Of a stretch of DNA of 64,000 nucleotides, positions 1 through 11,970 are shown piece by piece; the first letter of the stretch is position 1; every line of letters begins with the position of its first letter. This DNA comes from Ophiura sarsii (taxonomy: Eukaryota; Echinodermata; Ophiuroidea; Amphilepidida; Ophiuridae). The DNA is taken from assembly GCA_035610835.1 (NCBI GenBank), contig CM069459.1:53185755-53249754 (forward strand), written 5' to 3'. The translations under genes were made by a program, and so were the position numbers. The notes under the pieces are model-generated. The model saw nothing but the letters and a program-made list of their open reading frames with translations, made no database searches and had not been told where the DNA came from.

Positions 1-351
1 GTGGAGACCGGCAAGTTTGACGAAGTCCCTGCTTACGCTGTAGTTGTCCCAGAGAGCCAACCCGATGTTGCTGATGGTCCACGAATCACGAGTACTAACG
101 ATTATGGTACCAAGGATCCTGCTGCGGATACTATTAGAGACATGAATACCCAATGTGCATATGCCGAGATTCACCCGATGGTGGGCAATGATCTCACACG
201 TACACAAACTTCAGATTCTCCTCCTAGTCTAAAAACCGAAAATGAGTCTGAAGGGTGGGTGGAGAATAGCTCTTACGCAGGATTCGTACCATCTACTGAT
301 AATGCCGAACAGAAGGAGGGATGGGTGGATAACATTATTTATTCAGATTGA
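1..351 (+). CDS. 3' end of a paralogous tyrosine-tail receptor gene (last exon, partial)
   Basis: An open frame runs in from the left edge, so the exon and gene begin outside the window, and ends at TGA 349-351. The 116 residues correspond without indel to the last 116 residues of the receptor tail encoded on the opposite strand at 35384-35034, with about 16 substitutions (roughly 86% identity). Tyrosine motifs are kept: YAVV, YAEI (YAEL in the other copy), SSYAGF and the terminal IIYSD. The EGWVEN/EGWVDN pair near the C-terminus is also kept. Two copies that differ by substitutions but not by indels suggest both were under coding constraint. By comparison with the other copy this should be the cytoplasmic tail of a type I membrane receptor; the ectodomain is not visible here. 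The GTG at base 1 is an internal valine codon, not a start. Confidence 0.85.
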   Translation: METGKFDEVPAYAVVVPESQPDVADGPRITSTNDYGTKDPAADTIRDMNTQCAYAEIHPMVGNDLTRTQTSDSPPSLKTENESEGWVENSSYAGFVPSTDNAEQKEGWVDNIIYSD

Positions 352-465
352 TCAATATCCGATTACTGATAATGGGTATCCGTCATATTGATCAATATAT
401 CCGATAACTGACAATGGGTATCCGTCATCTTGATAAATATTCGATAACTGATAAGGGGTCGATCG
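345..465. repeat. AT-rich minisatellite, unit about 40 bp, directly after the stop codon
   Basis: Three degenerate copies of a unit containing GATCAATATCCGATAACTGA and GGGTATCCGTCAT follow the stop. The array resumes at about 2785-2960. On the minus strand after the paralogue's stop it is uninterrupted (34797-35033), so the part in between was probably inserted later. Confidence 0.8.
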
Positions 466-479
466 TTTCAATATCGGGG

Positions 480-2450
480 AATATGGGGCAACTGGTCCCA
501 TGGGGCAAGTGGTCCGAAATGAAGGATTTTGTAATTGTATGGCATATTGCTTTCTTTTGATCAGTACGACTTACGTTGAACCTTGACATATATCCTTACC
601 TTCTACATTCCAAAACATTTGCAACTTTAAGGTATTTACACATGTGATATTCTCCAGATCTTTGAGGCCACCTCCTTGAGTGACTTATTGAAAATTCGAG
701 GATAGTACAGGCGATTTATGAAGATGGGTTTAGATCATGTTTAATGTACTTTATATGATTGATAGATATGCAACAGTAAATATATACATGCAGTACAGAC
801 ATCTTAAAATGCTAAGTGCATATTGTATTTGATGGGTGCTATATCGTAGTGTGCTCAGGGAATTTTCGAAATATGATTAAAACCATAGGTTGTGGTTGTA
901 ACGACCGTAAAATGGCGCATATTGCTAACTTGGGACATTAGAGGTTTAGATTTGCGATCAAAGTTATCATTTTAAGAATGCTTCAACTTGAATCATTATC
1001 ACGGGTATTCATTTGGTAGAGTTATTAGTTTATGAATTGGCAAATAACAAAGTATACCTGTTTCTTATTTCGTCTAAAGACACTGGTCTACTTGTAGGAC
1101 CCGAACGCCGTTATAATTGCGAATTCAAAGATACTCGCTGGCTACAGAAAACTGCGTAATGGCTAAAAACAAAAATGCAGTTTTGCTTTTTTTTTCTGAA
1201 AGGTTTTGGAGTGATTGATTATTATGACAAATGGTGGTATGTTTTAAAACATTTTGGCGTTAAATGTATTACGTCACAGGCGTGCTTGAATAATGTTTCA
1301 TCTCGACAAAGTGCTGAGTCATTTGTTGGGGCAAGTGGTCCGAAGGGGTATGGGGCAACTGGTCCACCTGCAAAAACTTAATCAAAATTGTAAAATTCAT
1401 TTTGAAAATTAGTTGTTAGTGTCAATAAAACATGACTCGGTATTGAAATGTGAATAGAATATGAAATATTTCACATTCTTTCTAGTTTTTAGACATTTTG
1501 GGGCATTTTGGGTCTAATACCATTATTTCTGCTATTGAATTATTACAATATGATACGAAATTGCTTTAGAAATTGGTTTATAACCTCGGTATTATGATTA
1601 CATCTGTATAACATTTTAAATGGTGTCTGTAAAGATATTTGCAATGACAAAATATCATGACTTATGTATTTTATTCACTACTTTTTGTGTATATTAACCG
1701 TTGGGTTATCAATGTCTAACTTCTCCTGTAACATCAAAAGCTGGCTAAATATCAAGATATTATAAGTACTAAATGACGACTATATGAAGTAAATAAAATC
1801 ATTAAAGAAAGGGGTATATATAAACAAATGTATGAAGCATCTGAATATCACGACCATGTAACCATTTAACTAGGTTCATACCGTTTATCTAATAAACGTG
1901 CAGTCGAAAATTTCGCTTGCGTTGTGCACCATTAGTATTACTGCTATTTACACGTTAACCACGAAAACTGTATAAAACATGGGTTTTATGAGACATGTAT
2001 CCTTTTTTACACGTTAAATAATATGGAAATGTGTTTGTAAAGAAAATACTGCCTAGTTTCCGTGTTGTCATTCACTGATTTCTGTGTATTCTAACCGTTG
2101 GAACATATAGGACCAGTTGCCCCAATGATGGGGTATCTTAAACAGTATATAAACAGTTACATGGGTGATATGTTCATAGCAATTCCATAAATATTTACAC
2201 AAGCTTTAATTTGTTATATCATGAAATATGCTTAACCGGTCCAGTTGCCCCATCCTCCCTTTCGCCCCCAGAAAATTTTGGAAACCAATAAGTGTTTTAA
2301 ACTTTTTGTTTGGATATTTTTAAACATTGATTATATGGTATATGTAAACAGTTACATGGGTGATATTTTCATAGCAATTCCATAAATATTTACACGAGAT
2401 TTATCTTTTATATCATGAAATATGCTTAACCGGACCAGTTGCCCCATCCT
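480..2450. mobile_element. Candidate non-autonomous element with inverted GGGGCAACTGGTCC ends, splitting the minisatellite
   Basis: The motif GGGGCAACTGGTCC or GGGGCAAGTGGTCC occurs at about 486, 503, 1328 and 1350 on the plus strand and inverted at about 2111, 2240 and 2434. Near the right end a segment of about 115 bp is directly duplicated (about 2145-2258 and 2340-2455). No coding sequence was recognised. The segment is absent from the same place in the inverted paralogous flank (34797-35033), consistent with insertion. The exact ends and target duplication are not resolved. Confidence 0.55.
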
Positions 2451-2454
2451 CCCT

Positions 2455-2565
2455 TACTCTATCACAGCTTTCCCCAGCTTTACTGGGGAAAGTTATGTGT
2501 ATAAATGGAACGCCGGTGAATACTGAGCTTTCCCCAGTAAAGATTGGGAAAGCTGTGATAGGGTA
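2455..2565. repeat. Small hairpin element (TATCACAGCTTTCCC ends)
   Basis: The left end CTATCACAGCTTTCCCCAG is matched in inverse by CTGTGATAGGG near 2560, with a second inner inverted pair around CTTTACTGGGG. It has no coding potential. Confidence 0.55.
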
Positions 2566-2568
2566 TTT

Positions 2569-2777
2569 GAAGAGCTGTGTTGCAAAAGGGCCTACATCCA
2601 TTTCTACCTGTTACTCATTTTGCATTTGAATGGATGGCTATTCAGTATGTGGAATGTGGCTTTTATTGTTGGTGCCTCAATTGGCGTGCATGGATGCACT
2701 AATCCAAGTCATATAGAAACAGTAAATGAGTAACATGTTGGAGTGGTCTGGTGGCCCTTTTGCAACAAAGCTCTTCA
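2569..2777. mobile_element. MITE of about 209 bp with terminal inverted repeats
   Basis: The left end TGAAGAGCTGTGTTGCAAAA is matched in inverse by TTTTGCAACAAAGCTCTTCA at the right. It has no coding potential, and no clear target duplication was found. Confidence 0.65.
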
Positions 2778-3312
2778 TATGGAAATGACCCCTAATGGGT
2801 ATCCGTTATCTTGATCAATATCCGACAACTGATATGGGTATCCGTCATTTTGATCAATATCAGATAACTGTTAATGGATTATTTTTAATCTTGATCGATG
2901 TACGATAACTGATAATGGGGTATTTGTCAACTCGATCAATATCCGATAATTGATAATACTAGCACCAATAGAAAGAGGCTGACACGTTGCTTTTGGTCAA
3001 ATACCTGCCTCCCCACTCGTTGTTACAGTCTGTACTGTTTTTTCCACGTCATCAGATTTTTTCGAAGCCTTTCGACAGCGAGTGAATTTTTCTTTCAAAT
3101 ATCCTTTGTATCTGAAATGTAATATGTACAAGAAAAAACCCGTTTATGAAGTCACTCGCATAGGCCACACCGTGAAATGAGTACACTGGATCACAAAGTG
3201 AAAGTGACTTTAATCTAGACTCTTAACATTTTAAGGAATTACCAACAATTTTGGAATTGTCAACAACCACATTTTTCCTAAAAAATAATACAATAAAATG
3301 GGTTAGAAGGTA

Positions 3313-4352
3313 GGCTGACGGGGAAACGTACAGCCAACGTAGTAGTGATAACGAGTTGATAACGTATATGTGCCGTATGTCTAACGTATGCCTGACGTAT
3401 TTCCAACGAGTTTCGACGTATTCTCACGTATTCACCTTATGCCGGGCGATCGTGTATGGCCCTGTCACGTATCCATAGCGTATCCATAGCGTATTGAACG
3501 TATACATAGCGTATGAGTAACGTATTGATAGCGTATCACTAACTTATAACATACTTATGACAGCGTATCACAGCGTATGCGAGCGTATGACTAACGTATG
3601 CTTAACGTATACTTAACGTAGCGTAGCGTATTCGGAGCGTATGATGATGGGTTGATGTGTTCAGCACGACAGACCATGAAGAAGTGAGGATGAGATACTC
3701 AAGGGACCCATTTAAATACTCAAACCCTCCATAAGTTCCCAAAACGCCGAATGCTCGCTAGCTGTATCTAACTTGTATCAGCGTACACCAACGTACGCCA
3801 ACGTATTTTTCTGTATTTCGCATACGTTGTCATACGTTCAGGCGATACGCCATGGTGTGACAGGGCTACCGTACAGCTAGCGTATGTACCGTACAGCTAG
3901 CGAGCATTCGGCGTTTTGGGAACTTATGGAGGGTTTGAGTATATAAATGGGTTCCTTGGGTATCTCATCCTCACTTCTTCATGGTCTGTCGTGCTGAACA
4001 CATCAACCCATCATCATACGCTACGAATACGCTACGCTACGTTAAGTATACGTTAATCATACGTTAGTCATACGCTCGCATACGCTCGCATACGCTGTGA
4101 TACGCTGTCATAAGTATGTTATAAGTTAGTGATACGTTATCAATACGTTAGTCATACGCTATGTATACGTTCAATACGCTATGGATACGCTATGGATACG
4201 TGACAGGGCCATACACGATCGCCCGGCATAAGGTGAATACGTGAGAATACGTCGAAACTCGTTGGAAATACGTCAGGCATACGTTAGACATACGGCACAT
4301 ATACGTTATCAACTCGTTATCACTACTTTGGCTGTACGTTTCCCCGTCAGCT
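3313..4352. repeat. Long palindrome with arms of about 455 bp made of CGTATG/AACGTA micro-repeats
   Basis: The left arm 3313-3766 and right arm 3892-4352 are close inverse copies, for example GGCTGACGGGGAAACGTAC against GTACGTTTCCCCGTCAGCT, and CCGAATGCTCGCTAGCTGTA against its complement. The arms are packed with short repeats of the type AACGTAT and AGCGTATG. The sequence GGCCCTGTCACGTA appears within the left arm and inverted in the right arm. It ends again at 5213-5226 as GTGTGACAGGGCC, suggesting a foldback-type element of about 1.9 kb (about 3310-5226). Confidence 0.75.
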
Positions 4353-4407
4353 TACGTTCATCAACGTATACCAACTTACGAGTAACGTACGAGTAACGTA
4401 CCACTAA

Positions 4408-4931
4408 CAGTAGCGTAGCCAGGGGGGGCAAGGGTGGGGGGGGGGGGGGGCAGAGTGCCCCCCCTGAAAAATAATTTGACCGGGAAATCGGGAAGGCAGT
4501 GGAAAATCGGGAAGGTAAAGGAAGGGAAAGAAAGGGAGAAAGGAAGGAAAGGAAAAGGAAAAAAGGGAAGGAAAGGGAAAAGGAAAAGGCAGTAGCGTGC
4601 GCAAAAGGGGAAATTTGGCGGGTCGATTTTTTTTTGCAGCAGTCGGCTAAATAAAGAAAAATGTTATAGAGAAAACTGATGAAAACCCGGTGGATTGGCT
4701 GAAAACTGTGGGTATTTTTGTACTGCGCGACTTTTTGACCTCAACCCCCCCCCACCCCCCCCCCCCCCCCCCCCCCCCTCCCCCACACACACTTACGTGA
4801 AATTCACGAGGTGACTGCTCAAAAAAAAATTGGGGCTACCTTTTTACCTTTTACGCCACCGGGTCGAACTGGTGCTCACCGGGAAAAAATACCTTTGCCC
4901 CCCCTGACAAGTGACCCTGGCTACGCTACTG
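4408..4931. mobile_element. hAT-like MITE with perfect 8-bp target duplication
   Basis: The left end CAGTAGCGTAGCCAGGG is matched in inverse by CCCTGGCTACGCTACTG at the right. Both ends are flanked by ACCACTAA (4400-4407 and 4932-4939), an 8-bp duplication. CAG-type ends with an 8-bp duplication are typical of the hAT superfamily. The interior holds long G and C tracts and no gene. It is nested in the CGTATG foldback element. Confidence 0.85.
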
Positions 4932-5226
4932 ACCACTAACGTATGTCAGCGTATGTCAACGTATATTTAACGTACCACAAACTTACCGGGAACTTATGCA
5001 GAACGTATTATGCACACGTTGAGTACGTCGAGAAATTTTGAGCATGCTCAATATTTTTTCGCGGGCTCGAAGTGTTCCAAATTGTCACAGCGTATCACAG
5101 CGTGCTCTTAACGTAAACTACGTATCCCCAACGTACCCCTAACTTATATCAGCGTACACCAACGTATTTTCCGATATTTCGCATACGTTGGCATACGTTG
5201 AGGCGATACGTTATGGTGTGACAGGG
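4932..5226. repeat. Right part of the CGTATG foldback element
   Basis: The same AACGTA/AGCGTAT micro-repeats resume after the nested MITE and end at GGTGTGACAGGGCC (5213-5226). Beyond this point the sequence matches the inverted paralogous flank at about 30960. Confidence 0.6.
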
Positions 5227-5699
5227 CCTTAACACTGCATTTGTTCTATCCTTTTCAGTGTAGCGTTCTTAATTATTTAACCGATCGTTGTGAACAATGT
5301 CTCAAATTAAAGAGAATACATTTACAACTTAATAATTTAATATCATGGTGAGGTAAATCAGCCAAATGGTCATGCTCTTACCGGATCTCGAGAGATGCAT
5401 CCCATGAAGTGTTGAATTTTTTGTTGTTGAATATGTGGGAAACGGTATATATCGTCAAACTATCGAAACTATACCTGTCTTCTTCAGGACTAAATATACA
5501 TAGAACTAAAAACAAAGTACAACCATATAGAAGGAATTCCTTCTATAGCTCTTTACGTAGGAGCTATATTGTTGGATTTAAGAGTATATTTATTAGCTGG
5601 TCAGTTACTTATTTTGAGGACTGTATATTACTTACCTTTTATCATACTGATCAAGTAATAGTAACATTAAGACGAAGAATAGCGCCCCCAATGTAAAAG

Positions 5700-6115
5700 A
5701 CAATGCCTTACCCAGCAGTGGTACATTTATACCTGAAAAGATATTATTATCCATTTCTTTGATAAATAGGAACGCGAATCCGGGAATTACTCAGATCATT
5801 ACATCTATGATTGCAGCCAAGAATCCAAAACTGCTTCTACTCATAAGGTACAACCAAACGTTAACATTTCCCAGGGGGATTAGTGTGATACCATGTTTAT
5901 ACAAAACGGATTTTTCAGAAACTTTTCCCAAATTTCAAATTGGATCTCAAGAATTACTGAACCAATACTAGGCATGTGTGTACTTTTTGTAATTTAATAT
6001 TCATGGGGAATCCGGATAAGACGATGAAATTCAATACTTTGGAAACATTTTATGAAAGACGACTGCCGTGTGGTAAGTGTTAAGTAATCACAACTTCAAA
6101 AGGAAGTGTCAAATT
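5700..6115 (+). repeat. Dispersed repeat, three copies in the window
   Basis: The piece from about 5820 to 6080, including TACTGAACCAATACTAG, is found inverted at about 30200-30560 as part of the duplicated arms. It is also found in the same orientation at about 39590-39860 inside a receptor intron, outside the arms. It is therefore a repeat family rather than only part of the duplication. It carries no recognisable domain. Confidence 0.6.
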
Positions 6116-6140
6116 TACGGGGACGTACATACAATATCGA

Positions 6141-7029
6141 TGTATAAAGACAATTCAATGTTATCCACAATATTGAGACAATATACTGACAATATATCCT
6201 GTCAAATGAGGGGGAGGGATGCAGCTGCGGCCTTTGCTCTAATGCTATAATTCGGAGGAATTGCCCCTATTCGGCAGAATTTTAGAGTTTTACTTAATAT
6301 CTATATCTATCCAATTTGAAGGCGGTAGTCATGGGATTCGAAACCAAATTAATAATTAAAAAAGAAATATTTCGCAAACCTTTGTTTTCCGCGTGTGTTC
6401 CATTTCTCATGACTGTTGTCATTGTCTCTGGCAGAAGAGTGGTCATAGGATTATCCATCACTTGACTATCGGATTCAATTCGATAGTGACTACAGCGTAC
6501 AAGGCAACACAGACCATTAGCTGTATGTGTGTCTAAAAATGAAGTTTAAAAAGAAGGTTTTAATTATTCAATTATACATTCACATTTGGGTTTCGCGATG
6601 ATAGGAGGTACCTGAAAAATATGTAACGATAGCAAGTACATGGATACCAGTTATTGGATCCTTTTTTATTATATTGAAATCGTACTGACAAGTTGGTATA
6701 TCTCGGGAAATGAAATTCGAATCGACGCTGCACGAGCTTGACATCAACTCCTATAAGCGCGCCATCAGACCAAACAATTAACGTCTGTATTATTGTGGTT
6801 ATAATTATTGTTGAGTGAATCCTCAAATAATAATTGATGGAGAACAAAACTAATAATAAAAATCCCAGAATGGCAACAGGAGGACAATATTTTTGGTTAG
6901 TTGATAGTTGCCACTCCTTATTCACACAAATCCTCATAGCTACATCTTTAGTGGCTAGGCAATACTAACCCACATCCTCAGTGGCTACGCACTAACCCAA
7001 TGAACATCCCACTCTGGTTCCCGTATACT
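6141..7029. other. Intergenic sequence, nothing recognised
   Basis: AT-rich sequence beyond the left duplication arm. Open frames here are short and show no domain or splice-consistent exon. Confidence 0.5.
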
Positions 7030-7209
7030 CGGTGGCGACAAGATGGGGGGGGGGGGGGGGGGCATCCCCTGGTAGAAGGCTTGCCCCCATAATGCCCCCA
7101 AATGAAATGACAAACTCTATGTAAAACAAAATAGTCAGATATGCCCCCACCCCTGATGACACCCCACACGCCCCCACCCCCCCAATTGAAGACCACAGTT
7201 ACGCTACTG
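7030..7209. mobile_element. hAT-like MITE, 180 bp, with 8-bp target duplication
   Basis: The left end CGGTGGCGAC is a one-base variant of the CAGTGGCG end. The right end is GTTACGCTACTG. It is flanked on both sides by CGTATACT (7022-7029 and 7210-7217). The interior has an 18-base G tract and C-rich sequence. Confidence 0.8.
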
Positions 7210-7554
7210 CGTATACTGGATAGAACGCCCCTGGTATATGAGTTTATTTCTAGTAATGTGATATAGCAGATGATCATTAATAGAGAGAGCTGATTGTGTG
7301 CCTTTTACCGTACCAGCATATTCATCATCACACTACCGCTGGAACAATTGCATATGCACAAGCAGGGTTTTAACAGATGTTCATAATGTATTTTATGATA
7401 ATGAGGTGTTGATATGCGCAGCCTGTTTGAATAAATTAAATCGAGAATGAAACACATAAATACCTATTAGCACATGTATTATGTCGCATGATATCATTTT
7501 AGCATTAGTTCCATAACAGATATCGATAGTGAGATAGATGAATAATATGACATC

Positions 7555-7640
7555 TTTTCAGGTGTACATCAAGGGGACACCCTTGCACCTTACCTTTTCA
7601 TATTGGTACTTAAATAATGCTTACGAGTCGCAGTTTATGC
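7555..7640 (+). pseudogene. Degraded reverse transcriptase fragment, RTE-like
   Basis: Translation gives GVHQGDTLAPYLFILVLK followed by a stop and CLRVAV. This matches the GVLQGDTLAPYLFI segment of the longer fragment at 37259, so it is the same family (RT region around motif B). No flanking RT motif survives. The remainder to about 7900 is too decayed to assign. Confidence 0.7.
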
Positions 7641-8052
7641 AAATAAATGACAGCAACCAATGAAGGAGATTATAAAGGGCATCGAATCGGAGCAGTAATC
7701 AGTAAAATAAAAATTCATTTCAAATGAAATGTGCAGGACACTGTGTAAAGGCATCGATGAAATCATACCCAAATTACTGACTTGGGGATAAAAGTTCGAT
7801 TTCAAGGAGTTTTATGTGTCAATCCTCCACACCCAAAGAAGACCAGTGAATTTGAAAATGCATCAATGAAAAGATGTTTTACAATGACAATACATACTTA
7901 ATTATCTACATGTGAGCAAATCAGGTATCCATTTAGCGCTTACCGGTTCAAGCTTCATCTGGTGGTTCGAAGACAGATGGGGCATGGACTGGTACAAGAA
8001 AATAACCAGATTCCATCGGCGGTCTAGACTACGTTATATAATGCACGTATAT

Positions 8053-8090
8053 CAATGGCGTAGCCAAAAGGGGGAAAGGGTCCTTAAATC
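8053..8090 (+). mobile_element. Possible solo left end of an hAT-like MITE
   Basis: CAATGGCGTAGCCAAAAGGG resembles the CAGTGGCGTAGCC ends of the complete elements. No matching right end or target duplication was seen. Confidence 0.35.
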
Positions 8091-8209
8091 ATTACTCCGT
8101 TGGTACACTGAAGGTCGTCAGTACATCGGGGCCATAAGGAAAAGAAGGGGAGGGAGAGTGATGGAGAGCAAAAGAGGGAAGGGAGAGAGGGGATGGGGAT
8201 TTTAGAACA

Positions 8210-9850
8210 TTTTAAACAATTTATAAAGTTAAATATACAGTTTGGGAGTCTTGAACAAACTGCTTAGAAGTGCCCCTAGAGAACATCTATGATATAACAT
8301 TTTCTCGACACCCTTAACAGCGGAACCGAAAGCCATGTCAAATTAGATACCACACACCTTGGGACTAGAGGGGAAACCAACCCTAGATCATGTCTATACC
8401 AACCTGTATGCAAATTCGCACTGTTATGCAGGCAAAACAAATTGTAATATCTGAGACAACATTCCTATAGTATAAAGACAAATATGACGTTTGATAGCCT
8501 TAAAGCGGCTTAGAAATGCACTCATCAGATATCATCTAAATTCCAAATTATCTCGACGCCACGCCGTATATGTATATCGTCGGTGCATCATGCCTTTCGT
8601 CGGTACCACTGCATGTTGTGCCGCCACCCTCGTTTCAAAAATATGGCAACTCGACTAACGCATACCATTATCTACAAGGCAGCAATTTGTTTCGTGATTC
8701 TCTGTGGAGGAAAGATCCTTGTTATGGAGATTTGTTATAATGAGAATGGTCAATTTTCACATGCGACAAGTATAGCGCGCGATTTCGAAAAGAGGACATA
8801 TCGTCCTGAAGCCTGATATCTATTACATAGTGTAAAATTAACTTACAGTCATATCGACAATTAGCAGTTCATGTATGACGTTGCTACTTTTCCAATCAAT
8901 TCCTTTTTTTGGTATTATACACTCACCTGTTAATGTTAATCCACAGCCCTTATATTTTACAATTTCACATTGTTGTATTAAGCAAATGAAATCAGCATGG
9001 CAAATGATAACTATGAAGCAGACTCGGCTCCGCAAATGAAACTATTACGCACAGATCTCTGTAATATGTATTGTTGTAATGATGATAATTGTATGGCTGT
9101 AAACCTTTTTATTATCATATGCCAGTAAATTTATGCTATGAGTCATATAAGTAATTACAATTAAATGTTGTGGTTCATTGTGAATTGCAATTGTCTGTTT
9201 AGGAGAACTATCGTATATAGATTCATAAATATTAGCCGATCGGTGCCAGGTTTATGTTTTAACATCCTAGGACCCATACTAAATTTAGATCAATCATGGC
9301 GACTACGGCATCGGTCGTTAGCTATGGCTGTTGGTTTCTCTAAGATATAATGGACTTCGAAGCTTCTAGCAACTCAGCTGAACACAAAAATCATGAGTCT
9401 ATGCATGAAGCTTAAAACTACCCAGGTAATGTTCTGGCCCGGTCCCGCTGTACCGGCTATTCAGACATCCCATCTTAACGGGTGTATTACATATTGACTG
9501 ATGCTAAACAAAAATGATTTTATGAGAAAATAGCATTAAAACAAATGACTAACTCTAGAGAGTCGGTACGTACCAACAAACACGGTTAAGGTGATTAAAT
9601 TCGATGAAAACATCAACACTTGAAAATTAATATTATCCCATACTCAATGCAATTTCATTTGATACAATGGATAAAATGCATGACAAAGTTATCTTTCACA
9701 CTTAAATACGTTCATTATTGGCGATCAAATTGCATAGTGACGGATGTTAATTTTGTTGCTATACTACGCATTTACAGCATCCGTCAGTGTACATTATATT
9801 AGTCGCTGCTTTTATTAGAATATCTGTCACATCACCGCCCGTAACCTCCG
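8210..9850. other. Intergenic sequence, nothing recognised
   Basis: AT-rich sequence with only short open frames. I see no domain, repeat pair or RNA gene in it. Confidence 0.45.
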
Positions 9851-10019
9851 ATATGTTTGCTTATGTTTATTAATATTATTGATAATAATAGTGGACATTT
9901 ATAATGCGCTGGTATCCGCCGCAAGCGACGCTCATGGCGCTGTAGCCTATATTATTACGCTGCCGTTAGGAAATCGTCACAATCATTTCGCTTCATCTAC
10001 GTGGGCTGCCGGCTAGGCG

Positions 10020-10193
10020 CACATCCGTATCAGCACTTAGATTGTAATATCACCCTTTTTAACAGCTACCCAATCTCGCTTGGGTTAACGAGGCAATTGA
10101 GACTAAGGACACAAACAAGTTGGCCACAGTGGGGCTAGAACTCACAACCTTATGATTATGAATCCTGCACTGTTCCACTGGACCACAGATGGC
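10020..10193 (-). mobile_element. tRNA-derived SINE, diverged
   Basis: On the minus strand the head reads like a tRNA. It has an A-box-like TGTGGTCCAGTGG and a B-box-like GAGTTCTAGCCCC, and the GCC start pairs with a GGC end. It is followed by TTTGTGTCCTTAGTCTCAAT and a segment ending GATTGGGTAGCTG. The order resembles the body of the SINE at 23711 (GTGTCCTTGGGCAAGACAC, then TAATTGGGTACC), so the two belong to related families. Mutations in the B box argue against a functional tRNA gene. Confidence 0.7.
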
Positions 10194-10202
10194 CTATTTA
10201 TG

Positions 10203-10764
10203 TCGTCGGTGTACATTTTGAAAGTGAAAATCCTAAGAAGAATCGATGATCAATATGTCGTCGGTATAAATTTTGAAAGTGAAAAAACAGTGACCGATGT
10301 TGAGTTTTGATTTTAACCTTCGATGAGGCCGCTTTGAACTGTGAATATTTTGTAAATTACCCGTAGAACAATATCATTAAATAAATTGTATATTTCGTGT
10401 GCATCAGTAGGCCTTATACATTTAATATTTCAATTTTGATTCCCGTTTTGATTAGATATAATATTTGAAATACCTGTGTTTTTACGACATAATTAAATAC
10501 TTATACTACAAAGGACTTAGCATTTGTCACTATGTAAAATACAATCGTCTTTGTTCTCAACGTACGTCAAAAGTGGTCAAATTTGTAATTAAGATTATTA
10601 ATTAACTACATGTATATATAAGCAATTGTGAGGGTTTTTTTGAAACTAGGTAAGTTTTAAAGACTTTGATATGAAGTACCACATTTTGTTCATTTTCAAA
10701 ATTTACACCGACAACATAATATTGATCATCAATTCTTCTTAGGATTTTAATCTTCGGTGTATAC
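10203..10764. repeat. Foldback element with short inverted arms
   Basis: TCGTCGGTGTACATTTTGAA and AATCCTAAGAAGAATCGATG at the left are matched in inverse at 10685-10764. The left arm carries the TCGTCGGT unit twice. Arms are about 80 bp and the spacer about 400 bp. Confidence 0.65.
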
Positions 10765-10830
10765 ATAGGGATCAAATTAGCAAGAACATCAATGTGGACG
10801 TTGACGTGACATGAGCAGGTCTTTATTGTT

Positions 10831-11454
10831 TAAAAATATACCAAACAAATTTGACAAACCAATGAGGCAAGTTTTCAAAGAACAACTTATTCCGCTTATA
10901 TGACAAAAAGAATCATTGGAATCGATCAATTATATCAGGAGCTATGCCTGTTTTAATAAAAGAGACCCTTTTTTTAGCTGTCCAAGGAATGCTTAATCTT
11001 CGTGAAATCTATCCACTCTAAGTGGGCAGCAAAATGTACACACGGGCATTCATATTCAAATGAGATTAAAGCCCTGGAGTTTCAAACACAGATGGGAATG
11101 GTGTGCATGAAATAAAAAATCAGTGACAACAATAAGAATATAATTAAACATTGAAGGCCTACTTAAAACAATTTTAAAATGATTGCTGATGTTTGTCCTC
11201 TAATGTGTCTTAAAAGACACCTTAGAGGACAAACATCAGCAATCATTTTACTGCCCACTTAGAGTGTAAAGATTTCAAGAGAATTTAAGCGTTCCGTGGA
11301 CAGCTGAAAAGGGGGTTCTTTTTTTTTATTAAAACAGGCATAGCTCCTGATCTAATTGATCGATTTCAATGATTCCATTTGTCATATGAGCGGAATAAGT
11401 AGCTCTTTGAATGTGTGCCTCATTGGTTAGCCAAATTCGTTTGGTCTATTTTTA
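10831..11454. repeat. Palindromic element with arms of about 205 bp
   Basis: The outer arms 10831-11035 and 11250-11454 are inverse copies (TAAAACAGGCATAGCTCCTG against CAGGAGCTATGCCTGTTTTA). The middle has a second tight hairpin (about 11177-11248) built from ATGATTGCTGATGTTTGTCC and its complement. It has no coding potential. Confidence 0.75.
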
Positions 11455-11565
11455 ATCAAATATTCATTCCCGTACAACTTCTTTTTGACTCACCCTGTAT
11501 TCTGGATATGAATGACCTACGATGTGATGTGATCGAAGACGCTGAGCATATAGAACCATTATTAA

Positions 11566-11851
11566 AGGCATATTATGCTATCTTTTCCATGGAAAGCCCT
11601 CTATCCTTGATTGTTCTTGCAGTATTACATTTCTGATCATGAATCATAAATATATTCTGAGTTACAGAGCGATACGATTCCAGTGGACAGTTTATTTTCA
11701 TTCAAAATCCACTCTAAAACCATGATTTTGAAGTAATTAGGAATCGTATCACCCTGTATTAACACAGAATATATTTATGATTTATGATCAGATTTGTAAA
11801 TCTGCAAGAAAATCAAGGATAGAGGGCGTCCCATGGAAAAGATCGCATACT
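11566..11851. mobile_element. TTAA-flanked MITE, AGGCATATTATG family, copy 1
   Basis: The ends AGGCATATTATG and the inverse-related GATCGCATACT lie between TTAA (11562-11565 and 11852-11855). Subterminal parts pair as well: GCCCTCTATCCTTGATT with its inverse, and ATCATGAATCATAAATATAT with its inverse. TTAA duplications are typical of piggyBac and Kolobok elements. Related copies lie at 46413-46796 and about 24240-24706. Confidence 0.8.
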
Positions 11852-11970
11852 TTAACTAGATATACGGTGTGATCTCCTTTAATAAAATAATTGGAATACA
11901 TTTGATTACTGCGGCCATAGTTTATGAATTGATAATAAACGTTAAAGGGAATTGTGATATACTTATGGGA

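Larger units (their letters stand above)
1..6140. repeat. Left arm of a large inverted duplication
   Basis: Inverse matches to about 30130-35384 occur in order: the receptor tail (1-351), the minisatellite, the stretch 2960-3240 (against 34490-34800) and 5230-6140 (against 30130-30960). Material between matching blocks differs, being an inserted element in one arm or the other. The arm probably continues leftwards outside the window with the rest of the paralogous gene. Confidence 0.85.

Noticed and set aside
4404..4604. Minus-strand open frame rich in P and F
   Set aside because: It is a translation of homopolymer and AAGG-rich sequence inside an hAT-like MITE.
6572..6937. 121-codon minus-strand frame
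   Set aside because: No domain, no splice context and no paralogue; composition as expected for chance in AT-rich sequence.
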